Shown here one piece after another: positions 44,620 to 56,300 of a stretch of 64,000 nt of DNA. The stretch's first letter is position 1, and the number at the start of each line of letters is the position of its first letter. A program made the translations under genes and the position numbers. Below the pieces are notes generated by a model that made no database searches, was not told the origin of the DNA, and saw only the letters and a list, made by a program, of their open reading frames with translations. The stretch lies in assembly GCF_022965805.1 (NCBI RefSeq), contig NW_027330958.1, positions 1 through 64,000 of the forward strand, written 5' to 3'. The stretch is from Primulina eburnea (Eukaryota > Streptophyta > Magnoliopsida > Lamiales > Gesneriaceae).

Positions 44620-44795
44620 CGAATGTCATTCGCCCGGGCGGGAGTTTATGACCGCCCGAGCGAGAGGGTTTAATGGTAGAAAGCCGAGAGTCCTTCGCCC
44701 GGGCGGCACTTTTTGTCCGCCCGAGCGCGCATGTAGAATTGTGAGGGCCGAGAGTGCTTCGCCCTAGCGAGCAAGTTTTGTCCGCCCGAGCGAGA
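44620..44795 (+). repeat. GC-rich palindromic array in Gypsy U3
   Basis: Three hairpin-like units of the form CGCCCGGGCGG - 10-15 nt - CCGCCCGAGCG, about 60-70 bp apart (about 44630-44665, 44695-44730, 44758-44795). In sequence otherwise AT-rich, this is a sharp GC island just upstream of the TATA tract. Confidence 0.8.
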
Positions 44796-44845
44796 GACGT
44801 GTTGCACAAAGATTGTGCCATTTGCTTTGCATGCACGGAATGGAT

Positions 44846-44866
44846 GTATATATATATATATATATT
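44846..44866 (+). promoter_or_regulatory. TATA tract of the Gypsy LTR
   Basis: (TA)n run about 55 bp downstream of the palindromic array. It is one repeat unit longer than the copy at 39377-39396. Confidence 0.45.
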
Positions 44867-46500
44867 GGCATGCAATTCTTCAGAAATGGGGAGAAGAAAT
44901 CGAGATTGAAGGGAAAGCTTCGTTCTTATTTTCTTAAATTGATTTGCGAGTGAACCGTCTATCCAAATTGAAATCCGCCTACAGTACTGTGTTCCTATCA
45001 AAGCAGGCTTCATCTGGACGTAAGTTTTGTTACGTTTAGACAAGATTTGAATTTATGATATTGTCAGAATTGAATATGATTCAGATATGGTGTTTATACT
45101 ACCGTAGATATTGTATAATCGAAGACAGATTTAAGAATAAGTTGGTTATACAATTGTTATGAATTTTAGAATTGATTTGCTTGAGATTGCTATCAGAATT
45201 ATGCTGTTATTCATGTTGAAGTGTACAGATACTGAAGTTATAGATTGTACTGAGATTTATTAGGAATTCTGGTAGTGTAATTGTGATGTTAAGACTGACG
45301 GGGTTACAAGACTGTAGTGTTATGCCGTCTAAACATCAGTTGGTACAGATTGATCAGATTCAGTATTGGTTTCTGTTATCTCTTGATATTGTTGATGTGA
45401 TCAGATTTTGTACTGAATTGGGTATTGATCAGAACAGATTGTGTTTTGAGCTACACATTGATACAGTGTATTTATTCTTGTCATTTCAGTTTGAAGATGG
45501 ACAGACTGGACTTCGAGACTACGTCTTCCTCAGACGGGGAAGATAAAGGTATAATTCATGTGATATTCGGGACGCATAACTCAAATTAGATTAATTTGAG
45601 TTTCCCAATAAAATCACATACTAGATTATTGTTTATATTGTTATCTGATTATGCTTTGATTATAGAATCTGTATTCAAGCAGGTAAGATAATTGTGATAT
45701 TCAGTTATGAATATGATTATGCTTTGTTTACAGATTGTTATTCATTGCAGTTAAGATAGGAAAGTCTTTGACAGGCATTGTCAAATATCTAGACGTTTCG
45801 GTGTATCTAAGCATAAGAGTAGGTATTACTCTTATTGCCGCCGTTGATACAGCTTAGACCGAAGTCTAGGAATGAGACGTTCATTACCCCGATTGGAGGG
45901 TAGGTAGTGACGTCTTATTCACACCGGGATCCCTAGAGTTCTAGTCGAGTCAAGTCTAGACGTGATTTGATTAGGACTGCATGCTTATATGGATGTGGTT
46001 CCTAGATCATAGGACCCATCATTATTGCTTCCAATTGTGCTAGCATGTTTTTATGATTTAGATTGGTTATATGCATGGTTGGTTGATTTGAAGTGCATGC
46101 TTGTTGTGTGATTAGATTTCATAGCTTATGAAATCTAATGTTTCGATTTTATTCATAACAGCATGTTTCATGAATTATTTTATGTATATACATGTTTACC
46201 ATGTTTTATACTGGGATTTATTCTCACCGGAGTTATCCGGCTGTTGTCTTGTTTTGTATGTGTGCATGACAACAGGTGGGGCTGGATCAGGGTCGAGATG
46301 ACGATGAGAGAAGACGAGTTAGCGTGGTGATTCCGGACTTACAGTAGATTGGGTTTTATTACTTGAATTTAGTAGTTGAACCTTAGATTAGATTATTGTA
46401 TGTTAATACTGAAATGTATTTTATACAGATATGTATATTATTAGATGCCATTACCTTCCGCGTTTATATTTTAAAAAGAAGAATTTTTAGACCCTGTTTA

Positions 46501-46527
46501 TACTGAAATGTATTTTATACAGATATG
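46501..46527 (+). repeat. 27-bp templated filler at the Gypsy/EPRV-E junction
   Basis: Exact second copy of 46407-46433 from inside the LTR, inserted after the truncated LTR end and followed at once by viral ORF2 sequence (ATGATATCCC overlap). Confidence 0.85.
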
Positions 46528-47045
46528 ATATCCCAAGCCATGATATAATCATGGTAATTAAACATATTAGGCATTGCCTGAAAGGTGTTTAATTGACGTG
46601 CTTGTCCAAGGGGTAAACCCCAATTAGCAGCTGGGATAATCTTTTTTATTATCATTTTAGAAAAAGCGTAATCGCGATTGCGATCCATATGTTGGATTTC
46701 AACTGAGCCAGTTTCGACTAGAATTGTTTCAAAATAATCACGAGTTTTTCTCCCCAATATGGGTTGTAAATCTTTAATTAAATAGCTTTGAGCTATATGA
46801 ATTGGGGATAGACCTTTTAGGTCTTTGTCAACAGGACAGCAATTAAGACATCCTGAAATTAGATAAGGATATTTTAATTCCTCTTTTGATCCCTTTAAAG
46901 CAAATATAGCATTATTATAATAATGTATTTCATACGCAGTAGGATCTTCTGCAAATTCTTTAATTGGATCAAACTTTTCTTCCTCTGTGTTAGCCATATT
47001 TGACTGAGGAACTGTAGCACCTCCTTTGAAAGGTGGTTTATTCAT
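46527..47045 (-). pseudogene. EPRV-E ORF2, truncated
   Basis: ATG 47045, matches the other copies for about 173 codons (to IMAWDI), then runs into LTR sequence and stops. One private change near the start (FKGG for FKRG). Loses the aromatic-rich core and the acidic tail. Confidence 0.87.
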
Positions 47046-50000
47046 GGGCTTCTTCCCGGTGGCTGGTCTTTTTAAGACTGTCTTCCAAGGCTGATCCCTG
47101 CAAGAATTCTCTAGTTAGAAAATCTGGTAAAGAATTAGATTTTCCAGAAATATGTTCAATATCAAAATCGAAACAAGCTAATATTGCTTGCCATCTAGCA
47201 AATATTTGTTTAGATGCTATTACTTTAACATCTTTTAAAAGAATATCTTTGGCAGATTTGCAATCAACTCTTAATAAAAATTTCTTATTTAAAAGATCAC
47301 TTTCAAATTTTGTAATACATTTAACAATTGAAAGAATTTCTTTCTTTACTGTAGAATAATTCTTTTGAGTATTATTCCAAGTTCCAGAAGTATATCTTAC
47401 AAGAATTTCTTTAGATGTATTATCTAATTGTTGTTTAAGTATTCCTCCATATCCAATATCAGAGGCGTCTGTTTCAACTATTTTGAATGCTTCAGGATTA
47501 GCAATAGATAAACAAGGGAGTTCTTTAACTCTTTCTTTTATTTTTTGTATTGCTAAAGTATGACTATTAGTCCATGGTTGAGGATTTTTCTTCAACCTTT
47601 GAAATAATAATTTACAATCTTGAGCGAGATCTTTATAAAAATCTCCTATATAATTAAGACTTCCAAGAAATCTTTGTAATTGATTTACTTCAGTGATTTT
47701 ATCAGGAAATTTATCAGCAAAAACAATTGCTCTTTCAATAGGAATTATTATTCCATTTTCAATATAATGTCCTAAGAATTTTATCTTAGTTTGGAAAAGT
47801 TTTACTTTTTTCTGATTTACTGCCAAACCAGCTTTTTTAGTAACTTGAATAAATATATTTAAATGTTTAAAATGCTGATCAATATTATCAGAATATATAA
47901 GGACATCATCTATATAGACAATAATATAATCTGTATAAGAATTATAAATTTCATTCATTATATTTTGGAATTCCATTGGAGCATTTTTTAATCCAAATGG
48001 CATTACATTCCATTCGTAATGACCAAATGGTACAGTAAAAGCTGTTTTATATTTATCTTCTTCTTTTAGAAGAATTTGATAAAATCCTGATTTTAAATCA
48101 AAAGAAGAGAATACTTTTCCTTTAAATAATCTATTTAGTAAATCTCTTTTATTTGGTAATGGATGCTTTATCCATTTTAATGCTTTATTAAGTGGTTTAT
48201 AATTGATAACAAGTCTTGGAGCTCCTCTTTCAATTTCGGCTGCATTTTCAACATAGAAAGCTGGGCAACTCCAAGGACTATTACTTGTTCTGATTAACTC
48301 TTTTTTAAGAAGACTATCAATTTCTTCTTTGCAATAATTTAAAAGTCTAGGCCCCATTGCTATAGGCCTTGCTTTTGTAGGAATTTTATCCTCAGAAAAA
48401 TCATCTGTATAAGGAAGACTGACTTGATGTTTTTTCCTATTCCAAAAGGCATTAGGAACATCAGCGCATATCTCTTTAGATATGATTTCTGAAATAATTT
48501 TTATTTTTTCCTGAATTTTATCAGATTTTAACTTATCTTTAATATTTTTAAAGAGAATTTCATCTTTTAATGAAGTAATAAAATTTTCTTTATTACTAAC
48601 TATTTTTTGTAAAATATTTATAGATTTTGAAACTGGTATTGTTGTGAATGGGAAAAATAAATTATTACCTTTAATGTTGGTATATAAACCCTTTTCATTA
48701 ATTTTATTAATAGGAAACAACATTTGGAAAAATGGAGTTCCTAAAATCACAGGAGTAGATATATTTTTAATGAGAATAAAAGTTGTATTTAAACAAACTC
48801 CAGAATTACATATTGCCACATCAGACAATTTGTAATTAACTATAAGAGGTTGCTTATTAGCAGCAGTGATAAATTGAGTAGTCTTTTTATAATATTTAGA
48901 CGGAACAATTCCTTCACTGATGCAATTTACATCAGCTCCTGTATCTAATAATGCTTCAATAGTAATTTTAAATTTTTTGTTAATAATTAATGTTACTTTT
49001 GAGTACCATTTTTGAGAAATAATCTGATCAATTTTATTGATCCATACCATTTGATTTATTTCTTGATCATCATCATTTTTTGGTAAAATATCTTCTTCTT
49101 CTTCTTCCTCAGAAGTAGAATCTTTGTCCCAAGTATTATTATTAATACTAAGAGTATTTACTCTTTCTTTTAAATATTTTATCTCAGATTTTATCTGATC
49201 TATTTCTCCTTTTAATTCAGAAATAGTAGGCTCTCTTTCTTTTTGTTTAGCCTTTTCTAATATTTTATTGTAAGAATATAATTCATGTTCTTGTACAGTA
49301 TTTTGTACAAGTTTAGTGGGCTTGTGATTTGCCATATTTAAATAATGTTCTATAGCTTTTCTTTTTTCTATAGGGTCCTTTATTTGATCTATGGGATCTA
49401 AAATGAAAGTTTCTTCATTTGATATGACATTGATTTCTAATCCCATAAAATTTATGAGACATGTATCACAATCACAATCTGGATTGCAAATTTTATTTTC
49501 TGATATTTCAGAATCATTATCTGTACTACTGTTAGAATATTCAGATAATTCATTATCAATAATATTGATATAAAAATCTTTTTCCTGTAGATTTTCTTCT
49601 GTATTAAGAAGAATATTTATCAATGATTCTTTTAAATCATTGTTTATATTGAGATTATTAATCTTTTTCTTGACATAACACTTATTAGCTTTATGTCCAA
49701 TCTTTCCACACTTCCAGCATACTGGAACTTTAGTAGAGTCATTTTTTATAGGTTTTTTAAACTTTTTCTTAGAATATTTTTTAGATTTTTCTTTATCTTT
49801 TATATAATGGTTTTTCTTTTTAAAAGGAAATCTTTTCTTTTTCTTATCCCTTTTAGGATATTGTATTGGTTGAAAGCCTATTTGCTCACAAAAATCACCA
49901 ATAATATTTGTATTTTCTTCTTTTTGCATATCAAGTTGTCTTTTTAACTTGATATCATTGCAAAGATTAATTCCTTCTGCAGTTATTTCTGCAGATAAAT

Positions 50001-52419
50001 CTCCGTAAGTAAGAATGTTCCAATCTATGGAATTTGTTGGAGATTTAGATTTTAATCTATTTTTTACTCTTTCAGCAAAAAGAACTGGAAGTCCGGAAAT
50101 AAATTTTTCTTTCCAGAAATTTGCATTGCAATCATTTCTAGTTAAAACCTTGGTCATAAAAACATCTTTATACCATCTGAATTCAGATAGTGTTGGGCAT
50201 CTCAAATTCATTAATTGTTCTTGAGATCTATCTAATTGGAGTTCATTAGCTCCAATAAAATTAGATAAAATTGTATAAATAAGTGTATTTACAGCATCTG
50301 ACTCTTCTCTTCCATTAAGATCAACTATAGAAGAGTTTAGAATTTTATTCTTTGCTTCTTTAGAAAGATAAAAATCCCACCAACCTTGAAGTTGGCCTGT
50401 GAAACCAGTAATAATGGCTTGAGCAATTTGCCTATCATTATTACCTTTTATCTTTGCCGTAGAAGAATATATTAACATTTGTTTAATAATAGTTTTAATC
50501 TGATATTCAGATTTTCCATCTATATTCCATTCAGTAATGGCTTCTCCATTAAACTGAACGTAATCTTTTTTCTCTTCAATTTGAAGATCAACAGGTGTAG
50601 CCTTTTTATAAAAAGGTTTTACAATTGATACTTTATGCATTTTATTAATCTGCATTTCATCTTCTGACGAACTAGAAATATTATCTAGTTGTTCAGATTT
50701 GGTAATTACCGAAATAGAACATTTTTCTTTAATATTAATTTTTTGTAATCGATCTATTAAACCTTCCATAAAATCATCATCTTTTTTAGAACTTAAAAGA
50801 AAATTTTCTTTTTTAAGATTAGGAGGAGGTTTTATCATCAAAGTCTTTGAACTTTCACCACTAGAATTTCCTTGTTTGGATTTTGATAAAATCTCTTCTA
50901 TTCTAGTAGTCTGATTTCTTAAAGAATGTAGAGTAAGATTGGTAAAATTATTCTGCTGAATAATATGGTCAAAATTACCATGCCCTATTTCTGATTTTAT
51001 AGGGGCAGCATATATTTCTTTATTACCCTTTTTAATTTGTAAAGTAGTAAAAGGAGGATGAATCTCAAAAGATTCTTCTCCAGTTTCATGAACATATAAT
51101 TTATATGTTGATTCAAGAGTATTTATAAAAGACTCATCTTTAAAATTTGGAAATATTTTATTCCTTGCTGGAAAATATAAATTTTCCATCCATTTGAAAA
51201 AATCTAAATTTAATTTAGTTTCTTCAATCCATTCTAAGTATCTTGAAACATATAATGTTTGTTGTTTTGAATTTAAACAACTTAAAAACCATTTTTTCTT
51301 ATTAAGATTTTTAATCTTATCTAAACTCTTTTGGATAGAGTTATTATTAATAACCATAACATTATATCCCATATCAGAAAAAGTAGGAGAATTTGATTTT
51401 TTATTATTAACAGAATAACTTCGTTGAAATCTAGACGTACTAGATTCAGGAATATCTACTTTATATTCTGGATGAGATACATTATCATTAGTCTTTTGAA
51501 GACCAGATATACTAATTTTTTCAAAATCAGATATAGAAGAAGTAGAATTTCTACTTTCTTCAGGAAGTTTAATTCGTAAATGTCTTTGAGATGAGAATTT
51601 TATTTCGACATCTCCATCAACATATTGAATTATACTTTCTAGCTTTCTAGATTCTTCTTTTAAAGAAGGGGCTATACTTTCCATTTTCCAGATTTCTGGC
51701 AGAGTAACTTGACTCCAATTAATTGTTTTAGGAATCATAATATTACTTTTAGTAATATCAGTTATGAAAAGAGTAGTTTCTCCTCTTTTTGAACTAATTT
51801 GATTAGTATTGATTCTAAAATTGGATATCGTTGAATTCATGACTTTGTAACAAATTCTATATAATAAAACAACATTTTCTGTTCCATCTATCATATCAAA
51901 ACCTTCAGTTTTTATATTTAAAGTGAGGGCTTTCATGATATTTGGATCAGAAAGAGAAATTGGAAAATTAGGGAAACAACTAAAATGTATTGGTCCTTCG
52001 CATAATGAAGATTCTACTATTCCTAATAAGGAATCTTCGAATTTATTATGCCTTTGATCTCTTACTAAAATTAAAGCTGAAGTATTTAGACCTAATCTGG
52101 TAAGAGGTTTTAAACCTACTTGTATCATTCCCAAATGCATAAATTTGTAATTTTGCTTGTGAATATTAACAAGGTTTTGAGATAATAAACTAAATGAGTC
52201 GTATCCTCCTTTTAGAGGAATCGCTTCTTCAATTGTTTTAATAATATAGTCGGATTTAAAATTAAATCCATTAGATCTATAGATCTTCATATTAGAAGAT
52301 GTTGGTATTTTCCAGTTTTGAATATTTTTCTCGAAATTTTCAGAAATAATTAATTCTTTGTTCTTAGTATTACTACTTGAAGATTTATTCTTCGTAAAAG
52401 ATCGTATTAATTTATCCAT
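47038..52419 (-). CDS. EPRV-E ORF1 polyprotein MP-CP-AP-RT-RH, 1793 aa, fully open
   Basis: ATG 52419 to TAA 47038 without a stop. Approximate layout: 30K-type movement protein (residues 65-250, with LGLNTSALILVRDQ and LNIKTEGFDM); a linker of unknown role; coat-protein region (630-800, GQLQGWWDFYLS); CCHC finger CWKCGKIGHKANKC (about 900-913); acidic stretch (about 1100-1115); aspartic protease LLDTGADVNCIS (DTGAD about 1159-1163); RT with YIDDVLIYSDN (about 1502-1512); RNase H VETDASDIGYGG (about 1648). Single-polyprotein order with ORF2 behind it is as in florendoviruses. Overlaps ORF2 by 8 nt. This is the only undamaged ORF1 in the window. Whether it is expressed is unknown, since no viral promoter is left upstream. 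Confidence 0.92.
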   Translation of the reverse strand: MDKLIRSFTKNKSSSSNTKNKELIISENFEKNIQNWKIPTSSNMKIYRSNGFNFKSDYIIKTIEEAIPLKGGYDSFSLLSQNLVNIHKQNYKFMHLGMIQVGLKPLTRLGLNTSALILVRDQRHNKFEDSLLGIVESSLCEGPIHFSCFPNFPISLSDPNIMKALTLNIKTEGFDMIDGTENVVLLYRICYKVMNSTISNFRINTNQISSKRGETTLFITDITKSNIMIPKTINWSQVTLPEIWKMESIAPSLKEESRKLESIIQYVDGDVEIKFSSQRHLRIKLPEESRNSTSSISDFEKISISGLQKTNDNVSHPEYKVDIPESSTSRFQRSYSVNNKKSNSPTFSDMGYNVMVINNNSIQKSLDKIKNLNKKKWFLSCLNSKQQTLYVSRYLEWIEETKLNLDFFKWMENLYFPARNKIFPNFKDESFINTLESTYKLYVHETGEESFEIHPPFTTLQIKKGNKEIYAAPIKSEIGHGNFDHIIQQNNFTNLTLHSLRNQTTRIEEILSKSKQGNSSGESSKTLMIKPPPNLKKENFLLSSKKDDDFMEGLIDRLQKINIKEKCSISVITKSEQLDNISSSSEDEMQINKMHKVSIVKPFYKKATPVDLQIEEKKDYVQFNGEAITEWNIDGKSEYQIKTIIKQMLIYSSTAKIKGNNDRQIAQAIITGFTGQLQGWWDFYLSKEAKNKILNSSIVDLNGREESDAVNTLIYTILSNFIGANELQLDRSQEQLMNLRCPTLSEFRWYKDVFMTKVLTRNDCNANFWKEKFISGLPVLFAERVKNRLKSKSPTNSIDWNILTYGDLSAEITAEGINLCNDIKLKRQLDMQKEENTNIIGDFCEQIGFQPIQYPKRDKKKKRFPFKKKNHYIKDKEKSKKYSKKKFKKPIKNDSTKVPVCWKCGKIGHKANKCYVKKKINNLNINNDLKESLINILLNTEENLQEKDFYINIIDNELSEYSNSSTDNDSEISENKICNPDCDCDTCLINFMGLEINVISNEETFILDPIDQIKDPIEKRKAIEHYLNMANHKPTKLVQNTVQEHELYSYNKILEKAKQKEREPTISELKGEIDQIKSEIKYLKERVNTLSINNNTWDKDSTSEEEEEEDILPKNDDDQEINQMVWINKIDQIISQKWYSKVTLIINKKFKITIEALLDTGADVNCISEGIVPSKYYKKTTQFITAANKQPLIVNYKLSDVAICNSGVCLNTTFILIKNISTPVILGTPFFQMLFPINKINEKGLYTNIKGNNLFFPFTTIPVSKSINILQKIVSNKENFITSLKDEILFKNIKDKLKSDKIQEKIKIISEIISKEICADVPNAFWNRKKHQVSLPYTDDFSEDKIPTKARPIAMGPRLLNYCKEEIDSLLKKELIRTSNSPWSCPAFYVENAAEIERGAPRLVINYKPLNKALKWIKHPLPNKRDLLNRLFKGKVFSSFDLKSGFYQILLKEEDKYKTAFTVPFGHYEWNVMPFGLKNAPMEFQNIMNEIYNSYTDYIIVYIDDVLIYSDNIDQHFKHLNIFIQVTKKAGLAVNQKKVKLFQTKIKFLGHYIENGIIIPIERAIVFADKFPDKITEVNQLQRFLGSLNYIGDFYKDLAQDCKLLFQRLKKNPQPWTNSHTLAIQKIKERVKELPCLSIANPEAFKIVETDASDIGYGGILKQQLDNTSKEILVRYTSGTWNNTQKNYSTVKKEILSIVKCITKFESDLLNKKFLLRVDCKSAKDILLKDVKVIASKQIFARWQAILACFDFDIEHISGKSNSLPDFLTREFLQGSALEDSLKKTSHREEAHE

Positions 52420-52529
52420 TCAAGAATATGGTAGATACTGTCAAGGCTTTACCCTGCCTTACCCTTTGGCTTTACAGGCCTTATGGAACCCGACTTAAGG
52501 ATTTCTCCTGGGTATAACTACCTTCTTCC

Positions 52530-53339
52530 TTACAGAATAAAAGAATAAGATCGTAACAGAAGAATAACTTGTATTAATTTCTGAAGAATTTCTCCAATTA
52601 CAATGGCTCTGATACCACTTTTACACTGTTTATAAACAGGATTTATCTCTGGATCTTTTAATCGATCTTCAAGATTTTTAATTTGATTATTAATTAATTT
52701 AATCTTCTTTTTTAAGATTTTCAAATAATTTGCAGACGGCATAATATAATCAAATGGAGGATCATAAATATAATCGTATGACATAAACTTACATGAAATG
52801 ATGAAACTTGAAACTGAGAACTCAAAAACTGGAGAAATCTTCGAAACTCTTATTATGAGAAAGTAGTAGAGAATTTTGGTGTTTAATTGACGTGCTTGTC
52901 CAAGGGGTAAACCCCAATTAGCAGCTGGGATAATCTTTTTTATTATCATTTTAGAAAAAGCGTAATCGCGATTGCGATCCATATGTTGGATTTCAACTGA
53001 GCCAGTTTCGACTAGAATTGTTTCAAAATAATCACGAGTTTTTCTCCCCAATATGGGTTGTAAATCTTTAATTAAATAGCTTTGAGCTATATGAATTGGG
53101 GATAGACCTTTTAGGTCTTTGTCAACAGGACAGCAATTAAGACATCCTGAAATTAGATAAGGATATTTTAATTCCTCTTTTGATCCCTTTAAAGCAAATA
53201 TAGCATTATTATAATAATGTATTTCATACGCAGTAGGATCTTCTGCAAATTCTTTAATTGGATCAAACTTTTCTTCCTCTGTGTTAGCCATATTTGACTG
53301 AGGAACTGTAGCACCTCTTTTGAAAGGTGGTTTATTCAT
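52530..53339 (-). pseudogene. EPRV-F ORF2-ORF3 in-frame fusion (269 aa)
   Basis: ATG 53339 opens ORF2 for about 154 codons (to QARQLNT). A deletion removes the rest of ORF2 and the TATA/G-box region. The frame then passes through about 95 nt of intergenic leader into ORF3 (ATG 52784) in its own frame, and on past a truncated ORF3 (NPVYKQ) into the E leader. It is a chance chimera made by deletion, without its own promoter. Confidence 0.8.
52604..52617 (-). other. EPRV primer binding site (unit E)
   Basis: TGGTATCAGAGCCA on the minus strand, 185 nt upstream of ORF1 of unit E. The E/F deletion junction lies within 15 bp of it. Confidence 0.88.
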
Positions 53340-56300
53340 GGGCTTCTTCTCGGTGGCTGGTCTTTTTAAGACTGTCTTCCAAGGCTGATCCCTGCAAGAA
53401 TTCTCTAGTTAGAAAATCTGGTAAAGAATTAGATTTTCCAGAAATATGTTCAATATCAAAATCGAAACAAGCTAATATTGCTTGCCATCTAGCAAATATT
53501 TGTTTAGATGCTATTACTTTAACATCTTTTAAAAGAATATCTTTGGCAGATTTGCAATCAACTCTTAATAAAAATTTCTTATTTAAAAGATCACTTTCAA
53601 ATTTTGTAATACATTTAACAATTGAAAGAATTTCTTTCTTTATTGTAGAATAATTCTTTTGAGTATTATTCCAAGTTCCAGAAGTATATCTTACAAGAAT
53701 TTCTTTAGATGTATTATCTAATTGTTGTTTAAGTATTCCTCCATATCCAATATCAGAGGCGTCTGTTTCAACTATTTTGAATGCTTCAGGATTAGCAATA
53801 GATAAACAACGGAGTTCTTTAACTCTTTCTTTTATTTTTTGTATTGCTAAAATATGACTATTAGTCCATGGTTAAGGATTTTTCTTCAACCTTTGAAATA
53901 ATAATTTACAATCTTGAGCGAGATCTTTATAAAAATCTCCTATATAATTAAGACTTCCAAGAAATCTTTGTAATTGATTTACATCAGTGATTTTATCAGG
54001 AAATTTATCAGCAAAAACAATTGCTCTTTCAATAGGAATTATTATTCCATTTTCAATATAATGTCCTAAGAATTTTATCTTAGTTTGGAAAAATTTTACT
54101 TTTTTCTGATTTACTGCCAAACCAGCTTTTTTAGTAACTTGAATAAATATATTTAAATGTTTAAAATGCTGATCAATATTATCAGAATATATAAGGACAT
54201 CATCTATAGACAATAATATAATCTGTATAAGAATTATAAATTTCATTCATTATATTTTGGAATTCCATTGGAGCATTTTTTAATCCAAATGGCATTACAT
54301 TCCATTCGTAATGACCAAATGGTACAGTAAAAGCTGTTTTATATTTATCTTCTTCTTTTAGAAGAATTTGATAAAATCCTGATTTTAAATCAAAAGAAGA
54401 GAATACTTTTCCTTTAAATAATCTATTTAGTAAATCTCTTTTATTTGGTAATGGATGCTTTATCCATTTTAATGCTTTATTAAGTGGTTTATAATTGATA
54501 ACAAGTCTTGGAGCTCCTCTTTCAATTTCGGCTGCATTTTCAACATAGAAAGCTGGGCAACTCCAAGGACTATTACTTGTTCTGATTAACTCTTTTTTAA
54601 GAAGACTATCAATTTCTTCTTTGCAATAATTTAAAAGTCTAGGCCCCATTGCTATAGGCCTTGCTTTTGTAGGAATTTTATCCTCAGAAAAATCATCTGT
54701 ATAAGGAAGACTGACTTGATGTTTTTTCCTATTCCAAAAGGCATTAGGAACATCAGCGCATATCTCTTTAGATATGATTTCTGAAATAATTTTTATTTTT
54801 TCCTGAATTTTATCAGATTTTAACTTATCTTTAATATTTTTAAAGAGAATTTCATCTTTTAATGAAGTAATAAAATTTTCTTTATTACTAACTATTTTTT
54901 GTAAAATATTTATAGATTTTGAAACTGGTATTGTTGTGAATGAGAAAAATAAATTATTACCTTTAATGTTGGTATATAAACCCTTTTCATTAATTTTATT
55001 AATAGGAAACAACATTTTGAAAAATGGAGTTCCTAAAATCACAGGAGTAGATATATTTTTAATGAGAATAAAAGTTGTATTTAAACAAACTCCAGAATTA
55101 CATATTGCCACATCAGACAATTTGTAATTAACTATAAGAGGTTGCTTATTAGCAGCAGTGATAAATTGAGTAGTCTTTTTATAATATTTAGACGGAACAA
55201 TTCCTTCACTGATGCAATTTACATCAGCTCCTGTATCTAATAATGCTTCAATAGTAATTTTAAATTTTTTGTTAATAATTAATGTTACTTTTGAGTACCA
55301 TTTTTGAGAAATAATCTGATCAATTTTATTGATCCATACCATTTGATTTATTTCTTGATCATCATCATTTTTTGGTAAAATATCTTCTTCTTCTTCTTCC
55401 TCAGAAGTAGAATCTTTGTCCCAAGTATTATTATTAATACTAAGAGTATTTACTCTTTCTTTTAAATATTTTATCTCAGATTTTATCTAATCTATTTCTC
55501 CTTTTAATTCAGAAATAGTAGGCTCTCTTTCTTTTTGTTTAGCCTTTTCTAATATTTTATTGTAAGAATATAATTCATGTTCTTGTACAGTATTTTGTAC
55601 AAGTTTAGTGGGCTTGTGATTTGCCATATTTAAATAATGTTCTATAGCTTTTCTTTTTTCTATAGGGTCCTTTATTTGATCTATGAGATCTAAAATGAAA
55701 GTTTCTTCATTTGATATGACATTGATTTCTAATCCCATAAAATTTATGAGACATGTATCACAATCACAATCTGGATTGCAAATTTTATTTTCTAATATTT
55801 CAGAATCATTATCTGTACTACTGTTAGAATATTCAGATAATTCATTATCAATAATATTGATATAAAAATCTTTTTCCTGTAGATTTTCTTCTGTATTAAG
55901 AAGAATATTTATCAATGATTCTTTTAAATCATTGTTTATATTGAGATTATTAATCTTTTTCTTGACATAACACTTATTAGCTTTATGTCCAATCTTTCCA
56001 CACTTCCAGCATACTGGAACTTTAGTAGAGTCATTTTTTATAGGTTTTTTAAACTTTTTCTTAGAATATTTTTTAGATTTTTCTTTATCTTTTATATAAT
56101 GGTTTTTCTTTTTAAAAGGAAATCTTTTCTTTTTCTTATCCCTTTTAGGATATTGTATTGGTTGAAAGCCTATTTGCTCACAAAAATCACCAATAATATT
56201 TGTATTTTCTTCTTTTTGCATATCAAGTTGTCTTTTTAACTTGATATCATTGCAAAGATTAATTCCTTCTGCAGTTATTTCTGCAGATAAATCTCCGTAA

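Larger units (their letters stand above)
44496..46500 (+). repeat. Gypsy 3' LTR, missing its last ~75 bp
   Basis: Starts TGTAATGCCCGAG. U3 carries the GC-rich palindromic array (44620-44795) and a TATATA tract (44846-44866). It ends abruptly at ACCCTGTTTA, where the 5' LTR continues further. It is read toward unit E, on the strand antisense to the virus. Confidence 0.85.
39160..46527 (+). mobile_element. Rearranged Gypsy LTR retrotransposon between EPRV units D and E
   Basis: The order is an inverted 5'-LTR segment (39160-39656), the right part of the 5' LTR (39657-40817), PBS, gag, eroded pol, polypurine tract and a nearly full 3' LTR (44496-46500), plus a short duplicated filler. The LTR copies are nearly identical, so insertion is recent. 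The flanking viral sequence is not continuous: about 1 kb (ORF3, promoter, ORF2 end) is missing, so deletion accompanied or followed insertion. No target duplication is seen. Confidence 0.85.
46525..52617 (-). mobile_element. EPRV unit E (PBS, leader, intact ORF1, truncated ORF2)
   Basis: Minus strand: PBS 52617-52604, leader, full open ORF1 and the first 170-odd codons of ORF2 up to the Gypsy junction. The upstream promoter copy (in F) is deleted, so the unit lacks a normal viral promoter. Confidence 0.9.

Noticed and set aside
45283..45546. 87-aa ORF in the Gypsy 3' LTR
   Set aside because: Part of the LTR; only its right part is in the 5' LTR and no protein similarity is recognised.
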